DNA from: Caldisericota bacterium
GTDB lineage: Bacteria > Caldisericota > Caldisericia > Cryosericales > Cryosericaceae
Assembly: GCA_030652945.1 (NCBI GenBank)
Contig: JAUSAI010000182.1
Span: 1-34,799, forward strand
DNA: 34,799 nucleotides
Direction of reading: 5' to 3'
Under the pieces are notes generated by a model. That model saw nothing but the letters and a program-made list of their open reading frames with translations, did no database searches and had not been told where the DNA came from. The stretch's first letter is position 1; each line of letters begins with the position of its first letter. A program made the translations under genes and the position numbers. Positions 15,865-25,681 of this stretch are shown piece after piece.

Positions 15865-18234
15865 ATGACCGAACGTGACTGGAACCTTAGCGAAGCGCCC
15901 GTTATCCCTCTTCGGAATGTCGTTGTCTTCCCGTACCAGGTGTTGCCGCTCTTTGTGGGCAGGCCAAAGTCGCTCAAGAGTATCGAAGCGGCGCTCGGCT
16001 CCAGCAGAAGAGTCGTCCTTGTCTGCCAGAAAGATGAAGCGGAGGAAGATCCCGGCATCGAGGACATGTATGACATCGGCGTCGGAGCAGAGATTCTTCA
16101 GTTGTTGAAGCTTCCCGACGGGAGTGACAGAGTCCTGGTCGAAGGAGTGCGGAGGGTTCGCATTACTTCTGTACGAAGCGACAACGAAACGTTGATGGCC
16201 AGCATCGAGCCGCTGCCGACCGATGAGCGGACTTCCACGGGACACCAGGCGCTGATGCGGGTGGTCCTGGACCAGTTTGCGCAATACGTGGAACTCTCAA
16301 AGAAGCTGCCGCCAGAGACGGTGAATAGTGTTTCAGGAATCACTGAACCAGACAGGTTCGCTGACGTAATTGCCAGCAACCTGCTTCTGTCGACGGAAGA
16401 ACGGCAGGAACTGCTCTCGATCATAGAAGCGGAACAGAGACTGCACCGTATCGCAGAGCTGCTTGCTAAGGAAATCTATGTTCTGGAGCTGGCACGCAAG
16501 ATCGAAAGCGATGTGAAGGCGAAGATAGACCAGTCTCAGCGAGAGTACTACCTGCGAGAACAGGTGCGAGCCATTGAGAAGGAGCTGGGAGAAGAGGGGG
16601 AAGAAGCCGGAGAAGTTGGCGAGTATCGCAAGAGGCTCGAGAAGACTCGCCTACCTGAGTACGCACGCGACAAGATCGAGGAGGAACTGGGGAGGCTGGC
16701 AAAGACGCCCGCGATGAGCCCTGAGAGTTCCGTCATTCGAACGTACCTGGATTGGCTGCTTGGCCTTCCATGGGACGTACGGACCGTCGACAAGCTTGAC
16801 CTGAAACGTGCCCGGAGAGTCCTCGACAAGGACCACTACGGGCTTGAGGAAGTCAAGGATCGTGTACTGGAGTACTTGGCCGTACGCAAGTTGTCGCAGA
16901 AACCGCGGGGCCCGATCTTGTGTTTTGTCGGCCCGCCGGGCGTTGGGAAGACGTCGCTCGGGAAGTCCATAGCCGAGACACTGAACCGCAAGTTCGTACG
17001 CGTATCCCTGGGCGGTATCCGCGACGAGGCCGAAGTGCGCGGCCATCGCCGAACGTACGTTGGCGCCTTGCCGGGACGAATCATTCAAGGCATCAAGCAG
17101 GCGGGCACCAAGAACCCTGTTTTTTTACTGGATGAGATTGACAAGGTGGGCGCGGATTTTCGGGGAGATCCTACGGCTGCTCTGCTGGAGGCGCTGGATC
17201 CGGAGCAGAACGCGCAGTTCAGTGATCACTACGTCGAGATTCCTTTCGATCTGTCGGAAGTGCTGTTCCTGACGACTGCCAACGTCTCCGAGACAATTCC
17301 TCCGGCACTGCTGGATCGCATGGAAGTCATTCCTCTTCCCGGCTACACCGACGAGGAGAAGCTGCAGATTGCACGCCACTTTCTTTTGCCCAAGTCCCTT
17401 CCAAATCACGGACTCAGGCCTCAGGACTTGCAGCTGGATGACGACGTGATTCGAGCCATCATTCAGCAGTATACGCGCGAGGCTGGCGTGCGTGGACTAG
17501 AGCGTGCGCTGGTGCGAATTTCGAGAAAGGTCGCACGCAGCAAGGTCGAAGAGAAATCTGCATTTCGAGGAGTCCGCCTGCGAGTCGAGAGGCTGGCTCA
17601 GTATCTGGACCTTCCGCTCTACTCCTACACGAGCCTCATCAAGGGGCCTCGTGTCGGGGTCGCATGCGGACTGGTAGTGACTCAATACGGCGGCGACACC
17701 GTCTACGTCGAAGCCACCAGAATGGACGGCAAGGGTAACCTGCAGTTGACCGGACAGCTGGGCGACGTCATGAAGGAGTCAGCACAGGCTGCGTTGAGCT
17801 ACATACGTGCGCACGCGGCAGCCATAGGACTGATGCCCAGGTTCATCGAGAAAGTGGACCTGCACGTCCACGTTCCTGAAGGGGCGGTTCCGAAGGAAGG
17901 ACCTTCGGCCGGCGTAACAATGGCAGCAGCAATGGTCTCTGCGCTGACGGGACGGAAAGTCCGAGCCGATGTTGCCATGACCGGCGAGATTACCCTGCGA
18001 GGGCAGGTGCTGCCCGTCGGAGGCATCAAGTCGAAAGTGCTGGGCGCATATCGTGCCGGGATAACCGAGGTGATTCTCCCCGAGGAGAATCGGAGGGATA
18101 CGACCAAGATCTCCTCAGATATCGCCTCAAGGCTTCAGTTCACATTCGTTACGGACATTGCAGAGGTTCTCAACAGAGCTCTTCTTCCTTTGGAGAAGAG
18201 CGGCGTCCGGCGTTCTGTAGCGCCGAAGCAGTAG
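15865..18234 (+). CDS. lon: ATP-dependent Lon protease (endopeptidase La)
   Basis: A 789-residue LonA protease that degrades misfolded and regulatory proteins. The N-terminal Lon substrate-binding domain starts at once ([21 protein letters not shown]) and is followed by a coiled-coil region with many Glu/Arg residues. The AAA+ module has Walker A GPPGVGKT (356-363) and Walker [11 protein letters not shown]. The C-terminal protease domain has the Ser-Lys dyad S681 (PKEGPSAG) and K722 ([10 protein letters not shown]). Length is normal. The ATG at 15865 follows GGGAGGGA (15851-15858), 16 nt after clpX. No heat-shock operator of the CIRCE type is visible before it. Confidence 0.96.
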   Translation: MTERDWNLSEAPVIPLRNVVVFPYQVLPLFVGRPKSLKSIEAALGSSRRVVLVCQKDEAEEDPGIEDMYDIGVGAEILQLLKLPDGSDRVLVEGVRRVRITSVRSDNETLMASIEPLPTDERTSTGHQALMRVVLDQFAQYVELSKKLPPETVNSVSGITEPDRFADVIASNLLLSTEERQELLSIIEAEQRLHRIAELLAKEIYVLELARKIESDVKAKIDQSQREYYLREQVRAIEKELGEEGEEAGEVGEYRKRLEKTRLPEYARDKIEEELGRLAKTPAMSPESSVIRTYLDWLLGLPWDVRTVDKLDLKRARRVLDKDHYGLEEVKDRVLEYLAVRKLSQKPRGPILCFVGPPGVGKTSLGKSIAETLNRKFVRVSLGGIRDEAEVRGHRRTYVGALPGRIIQGIKQAGTKNPVFLLDEIDKVGADFRGDPTAALLEALDPEQNAQFSDHYVEIPFDLSEVLFLTTANVSETIPPALLDRMEVIPLPGYTDEEKLQIARHFLLPKSLPNHGLRPQDLQLDDDVIRAIIQQYTREAGVRGLERALVRISRKVARSKVEEKSAFRGVRLRVERLAQYLDLPLYSYTSLIKGPRVGVACGLVVTQYGGDTVYVEATRMDGKGNLQLTGQLGDVMKESAQAALSYIRAHAAAIGLMPRFIEKVDLHVHVPEGAVPKEGPSAGVTMAAAMVSALTGRKVRADVAMTGEITLRGQVLPVGGIKSKVLGAYRAGITEVILPEENRRDTTKISSDIASRLQFTFVTDIAEVLNRALLPLEKSGVRRSVAPKQ

Positions 18235-18249
18235 GGCGACTGTGAAGTA

Positions 18250-19014
18250 ATGACGCGCGACGAGGCAGCTGGAGTTCTTCGGGGACAACGCCTTGGCAGG
18301 GGGCTGTCTGTCGATGACGTCGCCAAGGCGACGCTGCTCAAGGGACGGGTCATCGAAGAGTTTGAGACGGGACAGGCATTTGTGCTGGATGGCTACCACA
18401 AGTCGTATCTGAGGCGATATGCCGAGTTTCTGGGAGTCGACGGCAATGCGATTCTTGTTGCCTATACGGGCACTCTTGCCGTAGAGACGCCCGACCTGGC
18501 ACGGCCGGGACTGGACGAGGTAATCCGCAAACGTCGGCCCCGTAGCGGCGCCAGCATCTTTCGGAGGAAACGGCGCCTGATTCCGGTCGCTGTTGCATCG
18601 ATCCTCATCTTGGTCGTTGCAGTAGCACTGCTGGCAAATCCCCCATCGTTTCTCGTACCGAAGCAACCGGGCAACAGTGCACCAACAGACCACGAGCCCC
18701 CCGCGACGGATGTCGCTCCGACTGACCCGGCTCCAGCGCCGGATGCTGGCACTGGAACGAGCATCACGACGCTGACATTCAGCGCGACGAACGAACGTGC
18801 ATGGCTCGAAATCAGGGCGGACGGGCGTATCGTGTTCTCCGGGACTCTGCGGCCGGGAGACACAACCGAGGCTGCCGGGGAATATGTGGTCGTCATCTTT
18901 GGCAACGCGATGCATACGCACGTCTCGGTCAATGGAGAAGATCAAGGCCTTGTCTCAACCGACAGGACAGTCATGACTCAGGAATACGGCATCCCGGACT
19001 CGCATGGGCCATAG
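18250..19014 (+). CDS. rodZ: RodZ-like membrane protein (HTH_25, TM helix, DUF4115)
   Basis: A 254-residue bitopic protein. RodZ links the MreB cytoskeleton to the wall-elongation machinery. The N-terminal Cro/CI-like helix-turn-helix fold (about 7-75) has LGRGLSVDDVAKATLL and the family hallmark YHKSYLRRYAEFLGVD. A basic patch (93-109) precedes one TM helix (about 109-130). A Pro/Thr/Ala-rich linker follows (136-172), then a beta-rich DUF4115 domain (about 173-245) with ERAWLEIRADGRIVFSGTL. The order is that of RodZ, although the protein is short. The ATG at 18250 has a weak ribosome binding site 15 nt after lon. The end overlaps rimO by 11 nt. Confidence 0.85.
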   Translation: MTRDEAAGVLRGQRLGRGLSVDDVAKATLLKGRVIEEFETGQAFVLDGYHKSYLRRYAEFLGVDGNAILVAYTGTLAVETPDLARPGLDEVIRKRRPRSGASIFRRKRRLIPVAVASILILVVAVALLANPPSFLVPKQPGNSAPTDHEPPATDVAPTDPAPAPDAGTGTSITTLTFSATNERAWLEIRADGRIVFSGTLRPGDTTEAAGEYVVVIFGNAMHTHVSVNGEDQGLVSTDRTVMTQEYGIPDSHGP

Positions 19015-20359
19015 CAGGCGAGTTTGTATCATCAGCCTGGGATGCGCGAAGAATCTGGCAGACAGCGAGGCTATTCTGGGTCAAGTAGCTGCTTCGGACG
19101 CGCGTGTGCAGATCTGCAGCTCCCCGGATGACGCAGACGTTGTGATCATCAATACATGTGGATTCCTCCGGGCGGCGCGGGACGAAGCAGAGGCTACCAT
19201 CACCGCGGTCGAAAGGACTATTGGCGGGAGACCAGGCTCCAGGGTCGTCGTGACTGGCTGCTACTCACAGCTGTGGAAGTCAGAAGTCGCGCGACGGCAT
19301 CCGGGCCTGTTCGCCATCCTTGGTGTAGACGCGCTGTATCAGGAACCATTCTGGCAGAGTGTGCTGAAAACGAACGCCGATGCAACAGCGGAGAGGGCGA
19401 TCGACGTGGCGACAAGAAGGACTTTTGCTGCGCCGCGGCTGGTCTCGGGGCAGGGTTCCTACGCCTATCTGAAAGTATCGGACGGTTGTTCCCAGCACTG
19501 CTCCTACTGTACCATTCCGGCCATCAAGGGACGTCTTGTCAGCAGGACTGTCGACACGATTCTCGGCGAAGCACAGGATCTCATCAGGACCGGCATCTCC
19601 GAAGTCGTGCTGGTTTCCCAGAACACGAGCGCGTATGGAATGGATCTGTCGCAAGATGGCAAGCCGTTGCTCGAGGTATTGCTCAAGGAATTGGACGGAT
19701 TGCGCGGTGTGTCGGTCATCCGCCTCCTGTACCTCTACCCTACGCTGGTAACGACACGACTGCTAGAGGCAATCGGCGCTTCCGCCCATATTGCGCACTA
19801 CGTCGATATTCCGTTGCAGCATACGAGCCCCGAGGTGCTGAAGGCAATGAAGCGTCCGTGGGCAGAGTCAACGACAACGGGCTTGATTCGGCGTGTACGG
19901 GCCGTGCTGCCAGACGCCGCTCTCAGGAGTACGTTCATTGTGGGATTCCCGGGAGAAACCGAGGAGCAATTTGGGCAGCTCCTCATCGACATTCGTGAAA
20001 TGCATCTGGAACATGCTTCGGCGTTTGCCTATTCGCGTGAACCTCTGGCGCCTTCGTCCTCCTATCGCGGCCAGGTGCACTGGGCGACCAAGCAGCGAAG
20101 GCTTCGAGGCTTCATGGAGGTCCAGCAGGAGGAATCGCTGGCCATAAATCAGGCACGGTACGTCGGGCATACCTGCGCGGTCATGGTCGACTCCGTTGCG
20201 GAGGACGAGGTGCTGGGACGGACACTTCAGGATGCTCCTGAAGTCGACAATCTGGTACACCTCAAGAATCCGCGCAAACGAACGATTGTTCCTGGTTCGA
20301 TATGGCTGGCGCGCATTTCGTCGGCCGGAGCGTATGACCTCGAGGGAAAGGTCCTGTGA
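19004..20359 (+). CDS. rimO: Ribosomal protein uS12 methylthiotransferase RimO
   Basis: A 451-residue radical SAM enzyme that adds a methylthio group to an aspartate of ribosomal protein S12. The N-terminal UPF0004 domain binds one [4Fe-4S] cluster through C14 (SLGCAKNLADSE), C52 (NTCGF) and C86 (TGCYSQ). The radical SAM CxxxCxxC is C162, C166 and C169 (GCSQHCSYCTIP). The C-terminal TRAM-like RNA/protein-binding domain follows FAYSREPLAPSS. The SLGCAKNLADSE start distinguishes RimO from the tRNA enzyme MiaB. The ATG at 19004 overlaps rodZ by 11 nt. The stop overlaps the GTG of thpR. Confidence 0.94.
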   Translation: MGHSRRVCIISLGCAKNLADSEAILGQVAASDARVQICSSPDDADVVIINTCGFLRAARDEAEATITAVERTIGGRPGSRVVVTGCYSQLWKSEVARRHPGLFAILGVDALYQEPFWQSVLKTNADATAERAIDVATRRTFAAPRLVSGQGSYAYLKVSDGCSQHCSYCTIPAIKGRLVSRTVDTILGEAQDLIRTGISEVVLVSQNTSAYGMDLSQDGKPLLEVLLKELDGLRGVSVIRLLYLYPTLVTTRLLEAIGASAHIAHYVDIPLQHTSPEVLKAMKRPWAESTTTGLIRRVRAVLPDAALRSTFIVGFPGETEEQFGQLLIDIREMHLEHASAFAYSREPLAPSSSYRGQVHWATKQRRLRGFMEVQQEESLAINQARYVGHTCAVMVDSVAEDEVLGRTLQDAPEVDNLVHLKNPRKRTIVPGSIWLARISSAGAYDLEGKVL

Positions 20360-20916
20360 GGGCCTTTGTGGGCATTCCCCTGCCCGGCTCCTTCCGCGAA
20401 TGGATGCAGGGTTTCGGGGCTGCCGTGAAGTGCTTCGACTCGCCCGTCAGAGTCGTTCCGCCGGAGACGTGCCACGTGACGCTATGCTTTCTCGGAGACA
20501 TTCAACCCGTTCACGTGGATGTTCTTGCAGACCGTCTGAAGACTACAGTCGCGAGACATCGCGCACTGAACATCGACTTGGATTGTCTTGGCGTCTTCCG
20601 ACACGGGGAAGATCCATCGGTACTCTGGGCGGGCTGTTCGCGGGAGAATCGTGCTCTGTCGGAGCTGGCCGCGGCTGTAGGGGAAGCATGCAGTGACATC
20701 ATGAAACGCAATCGCGAACGGTTTCTTCTTCATGTTACGCTGGCGCGATTTGTCGGGAGCGGAGGCGTTGTGGACACGCGCACGATGTCCCGAGCGTTTC
20801 CGGGCCCATACTCTTTTCTCGCTACTCACGTGGTGCTGTTTGAGAGCATATTGGGGCTGGGCACACCCGAGTATCGTTCCCTCTTGTCGATACCGCTTCC
20901 TTCAGTTGCTGAATAG
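20356..20916 (+). CDS. thpR: RNA 2',3'-cyclic phosphodiesterase (2'-5' RNA ligase family, ThpR/LigT)
   Basis: A 186-residue member of the 2H phosphoesterase superfamily, which opens 2',3'-cyclic phosphates on RNA and can join 2'-5' RNA ends in vitro. The two defining H-x-T motifs are H40-V-T42 (CHVTLCFLGD) and H126-V-T128 (LLHVTLARF). The N-terminal MRAFVGIPLP is typical. GTG at 20356 overlaps the rimO stop (GTGA). It lies immediately before recA, where many bacteria have cinA. The biological substrate is unknown. Confidence 0.9.
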   Translation: MRAFVGIPLPGSFREWMQGFGAAVKCFDSPVRVVPPETCHVTLCFLGDIQPVHVDVLADRLKTTVARHRALNIDLDCLGVFRHGEDPSVLWAGCSRENRALSELAAAVGEACSDIMKRNRERFLLHVTLARFVGSGGVVDTRTMSRAFPGPYSFLATHVVLFESILGLGTPEYRSLLSIPLPSVAE

Positions 20917-20933
20917 CGAGACGGCACTATACT
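20906..20933 (+). promoter_or_regulatory. Probable recA promoter
   Basis: TTGCTG (20906-20911) and TATACT (20928-20933) are 16 nt apart, giving a start near 20940. The pair overlaps the end of thpR. I see no LexA-type SOS box (neither CTGT-N8-ACAG nor GAAC-N4-GTTC) here or down to the recA start. Confidence 0.5.
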
Positions 20934-20967
20934 GAACCTTAGCACTCACACCAAATGCGGAGGCTGT

Positions 20968-22029
20968 ATGGAAAACTCGAAAATCGCTGATAAGGGGCAG
21001 AAGAACGAGGCATCCAACATTCTGGCGGAACGAGACAAGGCTCTGCAGACGGTGATGTCTCAGATAGAGAAGCAGTTTGGCAAGGGCTCCATCATGCGCC
21101 TCGGTGAACGGCCTGAAAGGATGAATGCTGGTGTCATCTCGACGGGCAGCCTCTCTCTGGACGCTGCTTTAGGCATAGGTGGGCTCCCTCGTGGCCGGAT
21201 CGTCGAGATCTACGGACCTGAGGGAGGCGGCAAGACGACGCTGGCTCTTCAAGCGCTTGCAGAGGCACAGAAGGCAGGCGGCAGGGCGGCGTTCATTGAC
21301 GCCGAACATGCGCTGGATCCGACCTATGCCCGCAACATCGGAGTGAACATCGACGACCTCATCATCTCCCAGCCAGACTATGCAGAACAAGCTCTGGAAA
21401 TTGCAGCCATGCTCGTGCAATCGGGAGGGCTGGACGTCTTCGCACTCGATTCTGTTGCTGCATTGCTCCCCCGCGCAGAGCTTGAGGGGATGATGGGGGA
21501 TCAGTTCGTGGGGCTGCAGGCTCGCCTGATGTCTCAAGCACTGCGGAAGCTCGCCGGAGTGCTGAGCAAGTCGCAAACGTGCGCAATCTTTATCAACCAG
21601 CTTCGTGAAAAGATCGGAGTCTCCTACGGAAACCCAGAAGTCACTCCCGGCGGGAGGGCGCTCAAGTTCTATTCCTCCGTCCGTCTTGAAGTCCGCAGAG
21701 TCGAGAGCATTACTGATGGTGATGCCGTTATCGGGAACAGGGTGAAGGTGAAAGTTGTCAAGAACAAGATGGCTCCACCATACAGGGTTGCACAGTTCGA
21801 CGTGATTTTTGGCAAGGGCATCCAGACGCTGGGTGAGATCGTCGACCTTGCGGTGCAGTATGATCTGATAGAGAAGAGCGGGTCCTGGTACGCATACGGT
21901 GGCACGCGGCTTGGACAGGGTCGAGACAATGCAGGCGCCTACCTGAAAGAACACCAGGAACTGCTGGATGAGCTCAGGGCAAAAGTACGGGAGAAGCTTT
22001 CTCCACAAGCCGATACTGCAGCTGACTGA
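20968..22029 (+). CDS. recA: Recombinase RecA
   Basis: A 353-residue DNA strand-exchange ATPase for recombination and repair. The [12 protein letters not shown] start, the [14 protein letters not shown] segment, [13 protein letters not shown], and the L2/DNA-binding region [17 protein letters not shown] with [14 protein letters not shown] are all conserved. Walker A reads GPEGGGKT (83-90) where RecA nearly always has GPESSGKT; the essential Lys 89 and Thr 90 are kept. GDQFVG replaces the usual GDSHVG. ATG at 20968 follows GCGGAGG. The C-terminus is short and acidic. It is probably transcribed from its own promoter at 20906; rny follows. Confidence 0.97.
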   Translation: MENSKIADKGQKNEASNILAERDKALQTVMSQIEKQFGKGSIMRLGERPERMNAGVISTGSLSLDAALGIGGLPRGRIVEIYGPEGGGKTTLALQALAEAQKAGGRAAFIDAEHALDPTYARNIGVNIDDLIISQPDYAEQALEIAAMLVQSGGLDVFALDSVAALLPRAELEGMMGDQFVGLQARLMSQALRKLAGVLSKSQTCAIFINQLREKIGVSYGNPEVTPGGRALKFYSSVRLEVRRVESITDGDAVIGNRVKVKVVKNKMAPPYRVAQFDVIFGKGIQTLGEIVDLAVQYDLIEKSGSWYAYGGTRLGQGRDNAGAYLKEHQELLDELRAKVREKLSPQADTAAD

Positions 22030-22045
22030 TCGCAGAGTCTCTTCG

Positions 22046-22063
22046 GCGTACCCGTGGGTGCGC
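22046..22063 (+). terminator. Hairpin after recA
   Basis: GCGTACC (22046-22052) pairs with GGTGCGC (22057-22063), 7 bp including one G-T wobble, with a CGTG loop. It lies 16 nt after the recA stop and before rny. Only two T residues follow, so it is at best a weak or partial terminator. Confidence 0.35.
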
Positions 22064-22094
22064 TTCATAGACACACACTAAGGATGGTACACAG

Positions 22095-23645
22095 GTGAAC
22101 GGAACCAGCGGAATCATCTCGTCCGCACTATATGCGGGCATGTTGATTCTCGGCATCGTCATCGGACTCTTCATCGAGAGCTATATCGCTCGCAACAGAG
22201 TGGAGTCGGCGCGCGAACTTGCACGGAAGATGGAGCAGGAAGCGCGCGCCAGTATTGAGGCCGAGAATGCAAAGAACAAGCTACGGCTGCAGGAGGAACT
22301 GGAAGAACATAGAGTCACCCTCGAGAACAGATTCGTCGGGAGACAGGGCGAACTGCAGAAGACCGAACGACGGCTCATTCAGAAAGAGAGTTTCCTCGAC
22401 CATCGTTCCGAGCAAGTTGAGTTGAAAGACAGAGAACTCGATGATGCGGAGGAGCGCGTTCGGCAGAAGGGTGAAGCGCTTGATGTACAGCGTGCCGCGG
22501 TCGAGACAGAATTGCACAGGATCGCCGAACTAAGCCGGGATGAAGCGCGCACGGTCGTCCTTGACGAGGCAGAGAAGGAAGCGAGAACGCGAGTCGGCAA
22601 GATGGTGGGCGAGATTGTCCATGATGCACAGCTGCAGGCCGATGCAAAGGCCGCGGAAATCATTGCCACTTCCATCCAGAGAATCGCGTCGGGCTATGTC
22701 GGTGAATCGACGATCAGCGTCGTCCCGCTTCCGTCCGAAGACTGGAAAGGGCGCATTATCGGCCGCGAGGGTCGCAATATCAGGGCGTTCGAAACACTCA
22801 CCGGAGTCGACCTCCTCATCGATGACACGCCGGAAGCAGTCACTCTTTCCGCTTTCAACCCCATTCGTCGCGAAGTAGCCCGCATAGCATTGGAGAGGCT
22901 GGTGGCCGATGGCCGGATTCATCCGGCCCATATCGAGCAGTTCGTGGAAGAGGCGGAGAAGCAAATGGATGAACGCGTCTTCAACGAGGGCCAGCAGGCG
23001 GCGAATCACGTGGGAATCTCGGGGCTATCGGATGACCTCATGCGGCTCATGGGCAGACTCAAGTACCGGACCAGCTACGGCCAGAATATCCTCGCCCACT
23101 CTATCGAGGCGGCTTTCATTGCCGCAAACATTGCCTCAGAACTCAAACTGCCGGCTGGTCCGGCCAAGCGGGCAGCCTTCCTGCACGACATCGGCAAGGC
23201 TGTCGACTATGAAATCGAAGGCTCGCACGCCATTATTGGATCTGACATCCTTACGAAGGCAGGAGAACCGGAGCAAATTGCCCATGCCGTAGCGGCTCAT
23301 CATAGCGACACGCCCATGGAGTCGGTACTGGATGTCATCGTCCAGGTTGCTGATGCTCTCTCTGCCTCACGCCCCGGCGCCCGCCGCGAGAGTGTCGAGA
23401 GCTACATCAAGAGGCTTGAGAAGCTTGAAGCCATTGCCAATTCTGTACCTGGCATCAAGAAGGCGTTCGCGATTCAAGCGGGCAGAGAGCTCAGAATTCT
23501 TGTAGAGCCCGACGAAGTGAACGAGTCTCTGGCGGCAAAGATTGCGCTGGATGTGGCTCGAAAGGTGGAGCTCGAAGTCTCGTATCCAGGCCAGGTCAAG
23601 GTGACCGTCGTTCGTGAAACCCGCTACTCCGAATACGCCAAGTAG
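22095..23645 (+). CDS. rny: Ribonuclease Y
   Basis: A 516-residue membrane-anchored endoribonuclease that starts mRNA decay, typical of bacteria lacking or supplementing RNase E. An N-terminal TM helix (about 9-31) is followed by a long coiled coil rich in Glu, Arg and Gln to about residue 190. A KH RNA-binding domain has GRIIGREGRNIRAFE (from about 219), and the metal-dependent HD domain has FLHDIGKA (H364, D365). Length is normal. It begins with GTG at 22095, with AAGGAT about 10 nt upstream. recA-rny adjacency matches Firmicutes. The 3' end overlaps the assigned uvrC start. Confidence 0.95.
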   Translation: MNGTSGIISSALYAGMLILGIVIGLFIESYIARNRVESARELARKMEQEARASIEAENAKNKLRLQEELEEHRVTLENRFVGRQGELQKTERRLIQKESFLDHRSEQVELKDRELDDAEERVRQKGEALDVQRAAVETELHRIAELSRDEARTVVLDEAEKEARTRVGKMVGEIVHDAQLQADAKAAEIIATSIQRIASGYVGESTISVVPLPSEDWKGRIIGREGRNIRAFETLTGVDLLIDDTPEAVTLSAFNPIRREVARIALERLVADGRIHPAHIEQFVEEAEKQMDERVFNEGQQAANHVGISGLSDDLMRLMGRLKYRTSYGQNILAHSIEAAFIAANIASELKLPAGPAKRAAFLHDIGKAVDYEIEGSHAIIGSDILTKAGEPEQIAHAVAAHHSDTPMESVLDVIVQVADALSASRPGARRESVESYIKRLEKLEAIANSVPGIKKAFAIQAGRELRILVEPDEVNESLAAKIALDVARKVELEVSYPGQVKVTVVRETRYSEYAK

Positions 23646-25308
23646 GCTGTCAGATAGCCTGGAGACCCCATACAGTCTTGTCTTTGAACGAGAGTCGTTG
23701 AGCGGACTCCCGGCATTGCCGGGAGTCTATGTCATCCGCGACACGGGAGACAACATCATCTATGTCGGCAAGGCCAAGAATCTGCGGAAACGGGTAGCTT
23801 CGTACTTTCGTGCCGAACTGGAGCCCAAGACCCGGTCGATGGTTTCCAACGCGTCCACCTTCAGTTTCGTCACCGCTGGTCAGGAGAATCAGGCTCTCGT
23901 TCTGGAGTCGAACTTCATCAAGCAGTACAAGCCTCACTTCAACATACAGCTGATCGACGGGAAGTCCTATCCACTCATTGAATTGACGACTGAAGCCTTT
24001 CCTGTTCTGCGGAAGACGCGAAGAGTGCTGACGCCCCGCAACCGCTATTTTGGGCCGTACCCAAAAGCAGGCCTGCTCAACATAGGACTCGACACGCTGA
24101 GGCGTGCCTTCCCTGTCCGAACCTGCCACCGACGAGTTGACCATGCGAAATTGACGAAGCCTTGTCTGGACTATGACATCGGCCTCTGTCTTGCGCCGTG
24201 CGCTTCCATGTGTTCGCAAGAAGAGTACCGGCGTGTGGTCGAGGAGCTCGCTTCTTTCCTCGGCGGTCACATGACCAAGCTCCTTCGGCGTCTTGAAACC
24301 GACATACAGCACGCTTCAAGGGCGCAGCAATACGAACGTGCCAAACGGTTCCGAGACTCATATCTGGCTCTGAGGGGGTTGTTTGAGCGCTATGCTGTCT
24401 TTGCACCCCGCATGCGCGATACCGATGTTTTTGCATTCAGACAGCGGGGCAACCTGATCGCAGTCGTCAGACAGGCTATCCGAGAAGGACGCCTGGTGGC
24501 GTCGACGGATTTCGTCTATAGTCTGCAAGAGACGTCGGTATTGAATCCGGGTCTCCGGGTTCAGTTGGCGGCCGATTTCTATGGACGATACCACATCGAA
24601 GCTCCGAGCCGCATAGCGATGGAGGTTGATGCATCAAGCGCCGAAATCGTCCGCACAGCACTCTCGGCTGCACTGGGACACACGATCTCGCTTGCCTCGC
24701 CGAAAGGAACCAATGTCGCCCGGCTCCTGGGATTCGCGAATGAGAATGCCGATGAGAAGCTGACCAGCTACATGAAGGCCACAGATGTACCGGGCCAACT
24801 CGCTGTTCTGGAGGCCGTTCTTGGACTGCATCATCTGCCGATGCGCATTGAGGGCTATGATGTATCGAACATCGCGGGAAGGGATGCAACAGTCTCCATG
24901 GTGTTGTTCGGTGCAGGTAGACCGTGTCGGAACGGGTATCGCCTGTTCAACATTCGGAGCCTTGAGACCCCGAACGACCCGGCAATGCTCTCGGAAGCTT
25001 TGAGCCGACGGTTTGCGCGATGGAACGACCTGGAGTTCGGCGAACCTGCAGACCTGGTGTTGATCGACGGAGGGGTCACGCAAGTCGATGCTGTGCGAGC
25101 AGTTCGCGATGCAGCCGGCCTCGACGTCCCCATCGTGGGAATCGCCAAGAAGGAAGAGCTTCTCTACGTCGACGGGCACCGCCGACCGCTGAGGCTCAAA
25201 CGGGACTCGAGTGCACTGCTCCTGCTTATGGCCATCCGGGATGAAGCCCATCGCTTTGGCAAGCGTGAGTTCCACAAGCTCCACGAGCGAGCTTTCAGAC
25301 ACAAGTAG
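23614..25308 (+). CDS. uvrC: Excinuclease ABC subunit C
   Basis: A 564-residue dual-incision nuclease of nucleotide excision repair, recruited by UvrB. The GIY-YIG domain (about 38-115; GVYVIRD, YVGKAKNLRKRV, LESNFIKQYKP) makes the 3' cut. The cluster-type cysteines are C171, C184, C192 and C196. A UVR motif (about 222-257) contacts UvrB. The RNase H-like domain (from about 398; EGYDVSNIAG, LVLIDGG, DEAHRFG) makes the 5' cut. It stops right after that domain, so the C-terminal (HhH)2 DNA-binding domain is absent. GTG at 23614 overlaps rny by 32 nt; a TTG at 23698 is another possible start, much nearer the family N-terminus. Confidence 0.93.
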   Translation: MKPATPNTPSRLSDSLETPYSLVFERESLSGLPALPGVYVIRDTGDNIIYVGKAKNLRKRVASYFRAELEPKTRSMVSNASTFSFVTAGQENQALVLESNFIKQYKPHFNIQLIDGKSYPLIELTTEAFPVLRKTRRVLTPRNRYFGPYPKAGLLNIGLDTLRRAFPVRTCHRRVDHAKLTKPCLDYDIGLCLAPCASMCSQEEYRRVVEELASFLGGHMTKLLRRLETDIQHASRAQQYERAKRFRDSYLALRGLFERYAVFAPRMRDTDVFAFRQRGNLIAVVRQAIREGRLVASTDFVYSLQETSVLNPGLRVQLAADFYGRYHIEAPSRIAMEVDASSAEIVRTALSAALGHTISLASPKGTNVARLLGFANENADEKLTSYMKATDVPGQLAVLEAVLGLHHLPMRIEGYDVSNIAGRDATVSMVLFGAGRPCRNGYRLFNIRSLETPNDPAMLSEALSRRFARWNDLEFGEPADLVLIDGGVTQVDAVRAVRDAAGLDVPIVGIAKKEELLYVDGHRRPLRLKRDSSALLLLMAIRDEAHRFGKREFHKLHERAFRHK

Positions 25309-25324
25309 CGCGAAAGGAGGCGGT

Positions 25325-25681
25325 ATGGAAATCGTTGTTCGTCTGTTGTTGAATGCCTCGGTGTTCCTGCTGGTAAGTCAGCTGGTTCCGGGATTTGCGG
25401 TACGTACGTTTGCCGCCGCTATATGGTCCGCCCTCATTTTTGGCGCGGTCAACTCGCTCATCAGGCCGATACTACTGCTCATAACCTTCCCCTTGTCCAT
25501 ACTGTCGCTCGGCATCTTCACGCTCGTCATTGACGCCGCTGTCATGGGAATTACCGCATGGCTGGTCCCCGGGTTCTCCATCGATGGATTCTGGCCGGCA
25601 CTCCTGGGCTGGTTCCTCGTATCGGGCGGCAGTATCATTGCTTCGGCATTGACCGGCGGCGGTCAGAAGCGAGCGCGGTGA
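25325..25681 (+). CDS. Small four-TM membrane protein (phage holin family 4 / DUF360 type)
   Basis: A 118-residue, very hydrophobic protein with about four TM helices. Landmarks are FGAVNSLIRPILLLITFPLSILSLGIFTL and the WLVPGFSIDGFWPALLG region, characteristic of the small membrane family annotated as phage holin family 4 or mycobacterial 4TM. These are widespread chromosomal genes, and the holin name does not imply a prophage. ATG at 25325 has AAAGGAGG upstream. Function is unknown. The last base of its stop is the first base of the next gene's ATG. Confidence 0.8.
   Translation: MEIVVRLLLNASVFLLVSQLVPGFAVRTFAAAIWSALIFGAVNSLIRPILLLITFPLSILSLGIFTLVIDAAVMGITAWLVPGFSIDGFWPALLGWFLVSGGSIIASALTGGGQKRAR

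Noticed and set aside
20906-20967. SOS (LexA) box before recA
   Set aside because: No CTGT-N8-ACAG or GAAC-N4-GTTC palindrome is present.
25325-25681. Prophage holin
   Set aside because: The family name includes holin, but there are no phage genes, attachment sites or integrase nearby, and this family is common on chromosomes.
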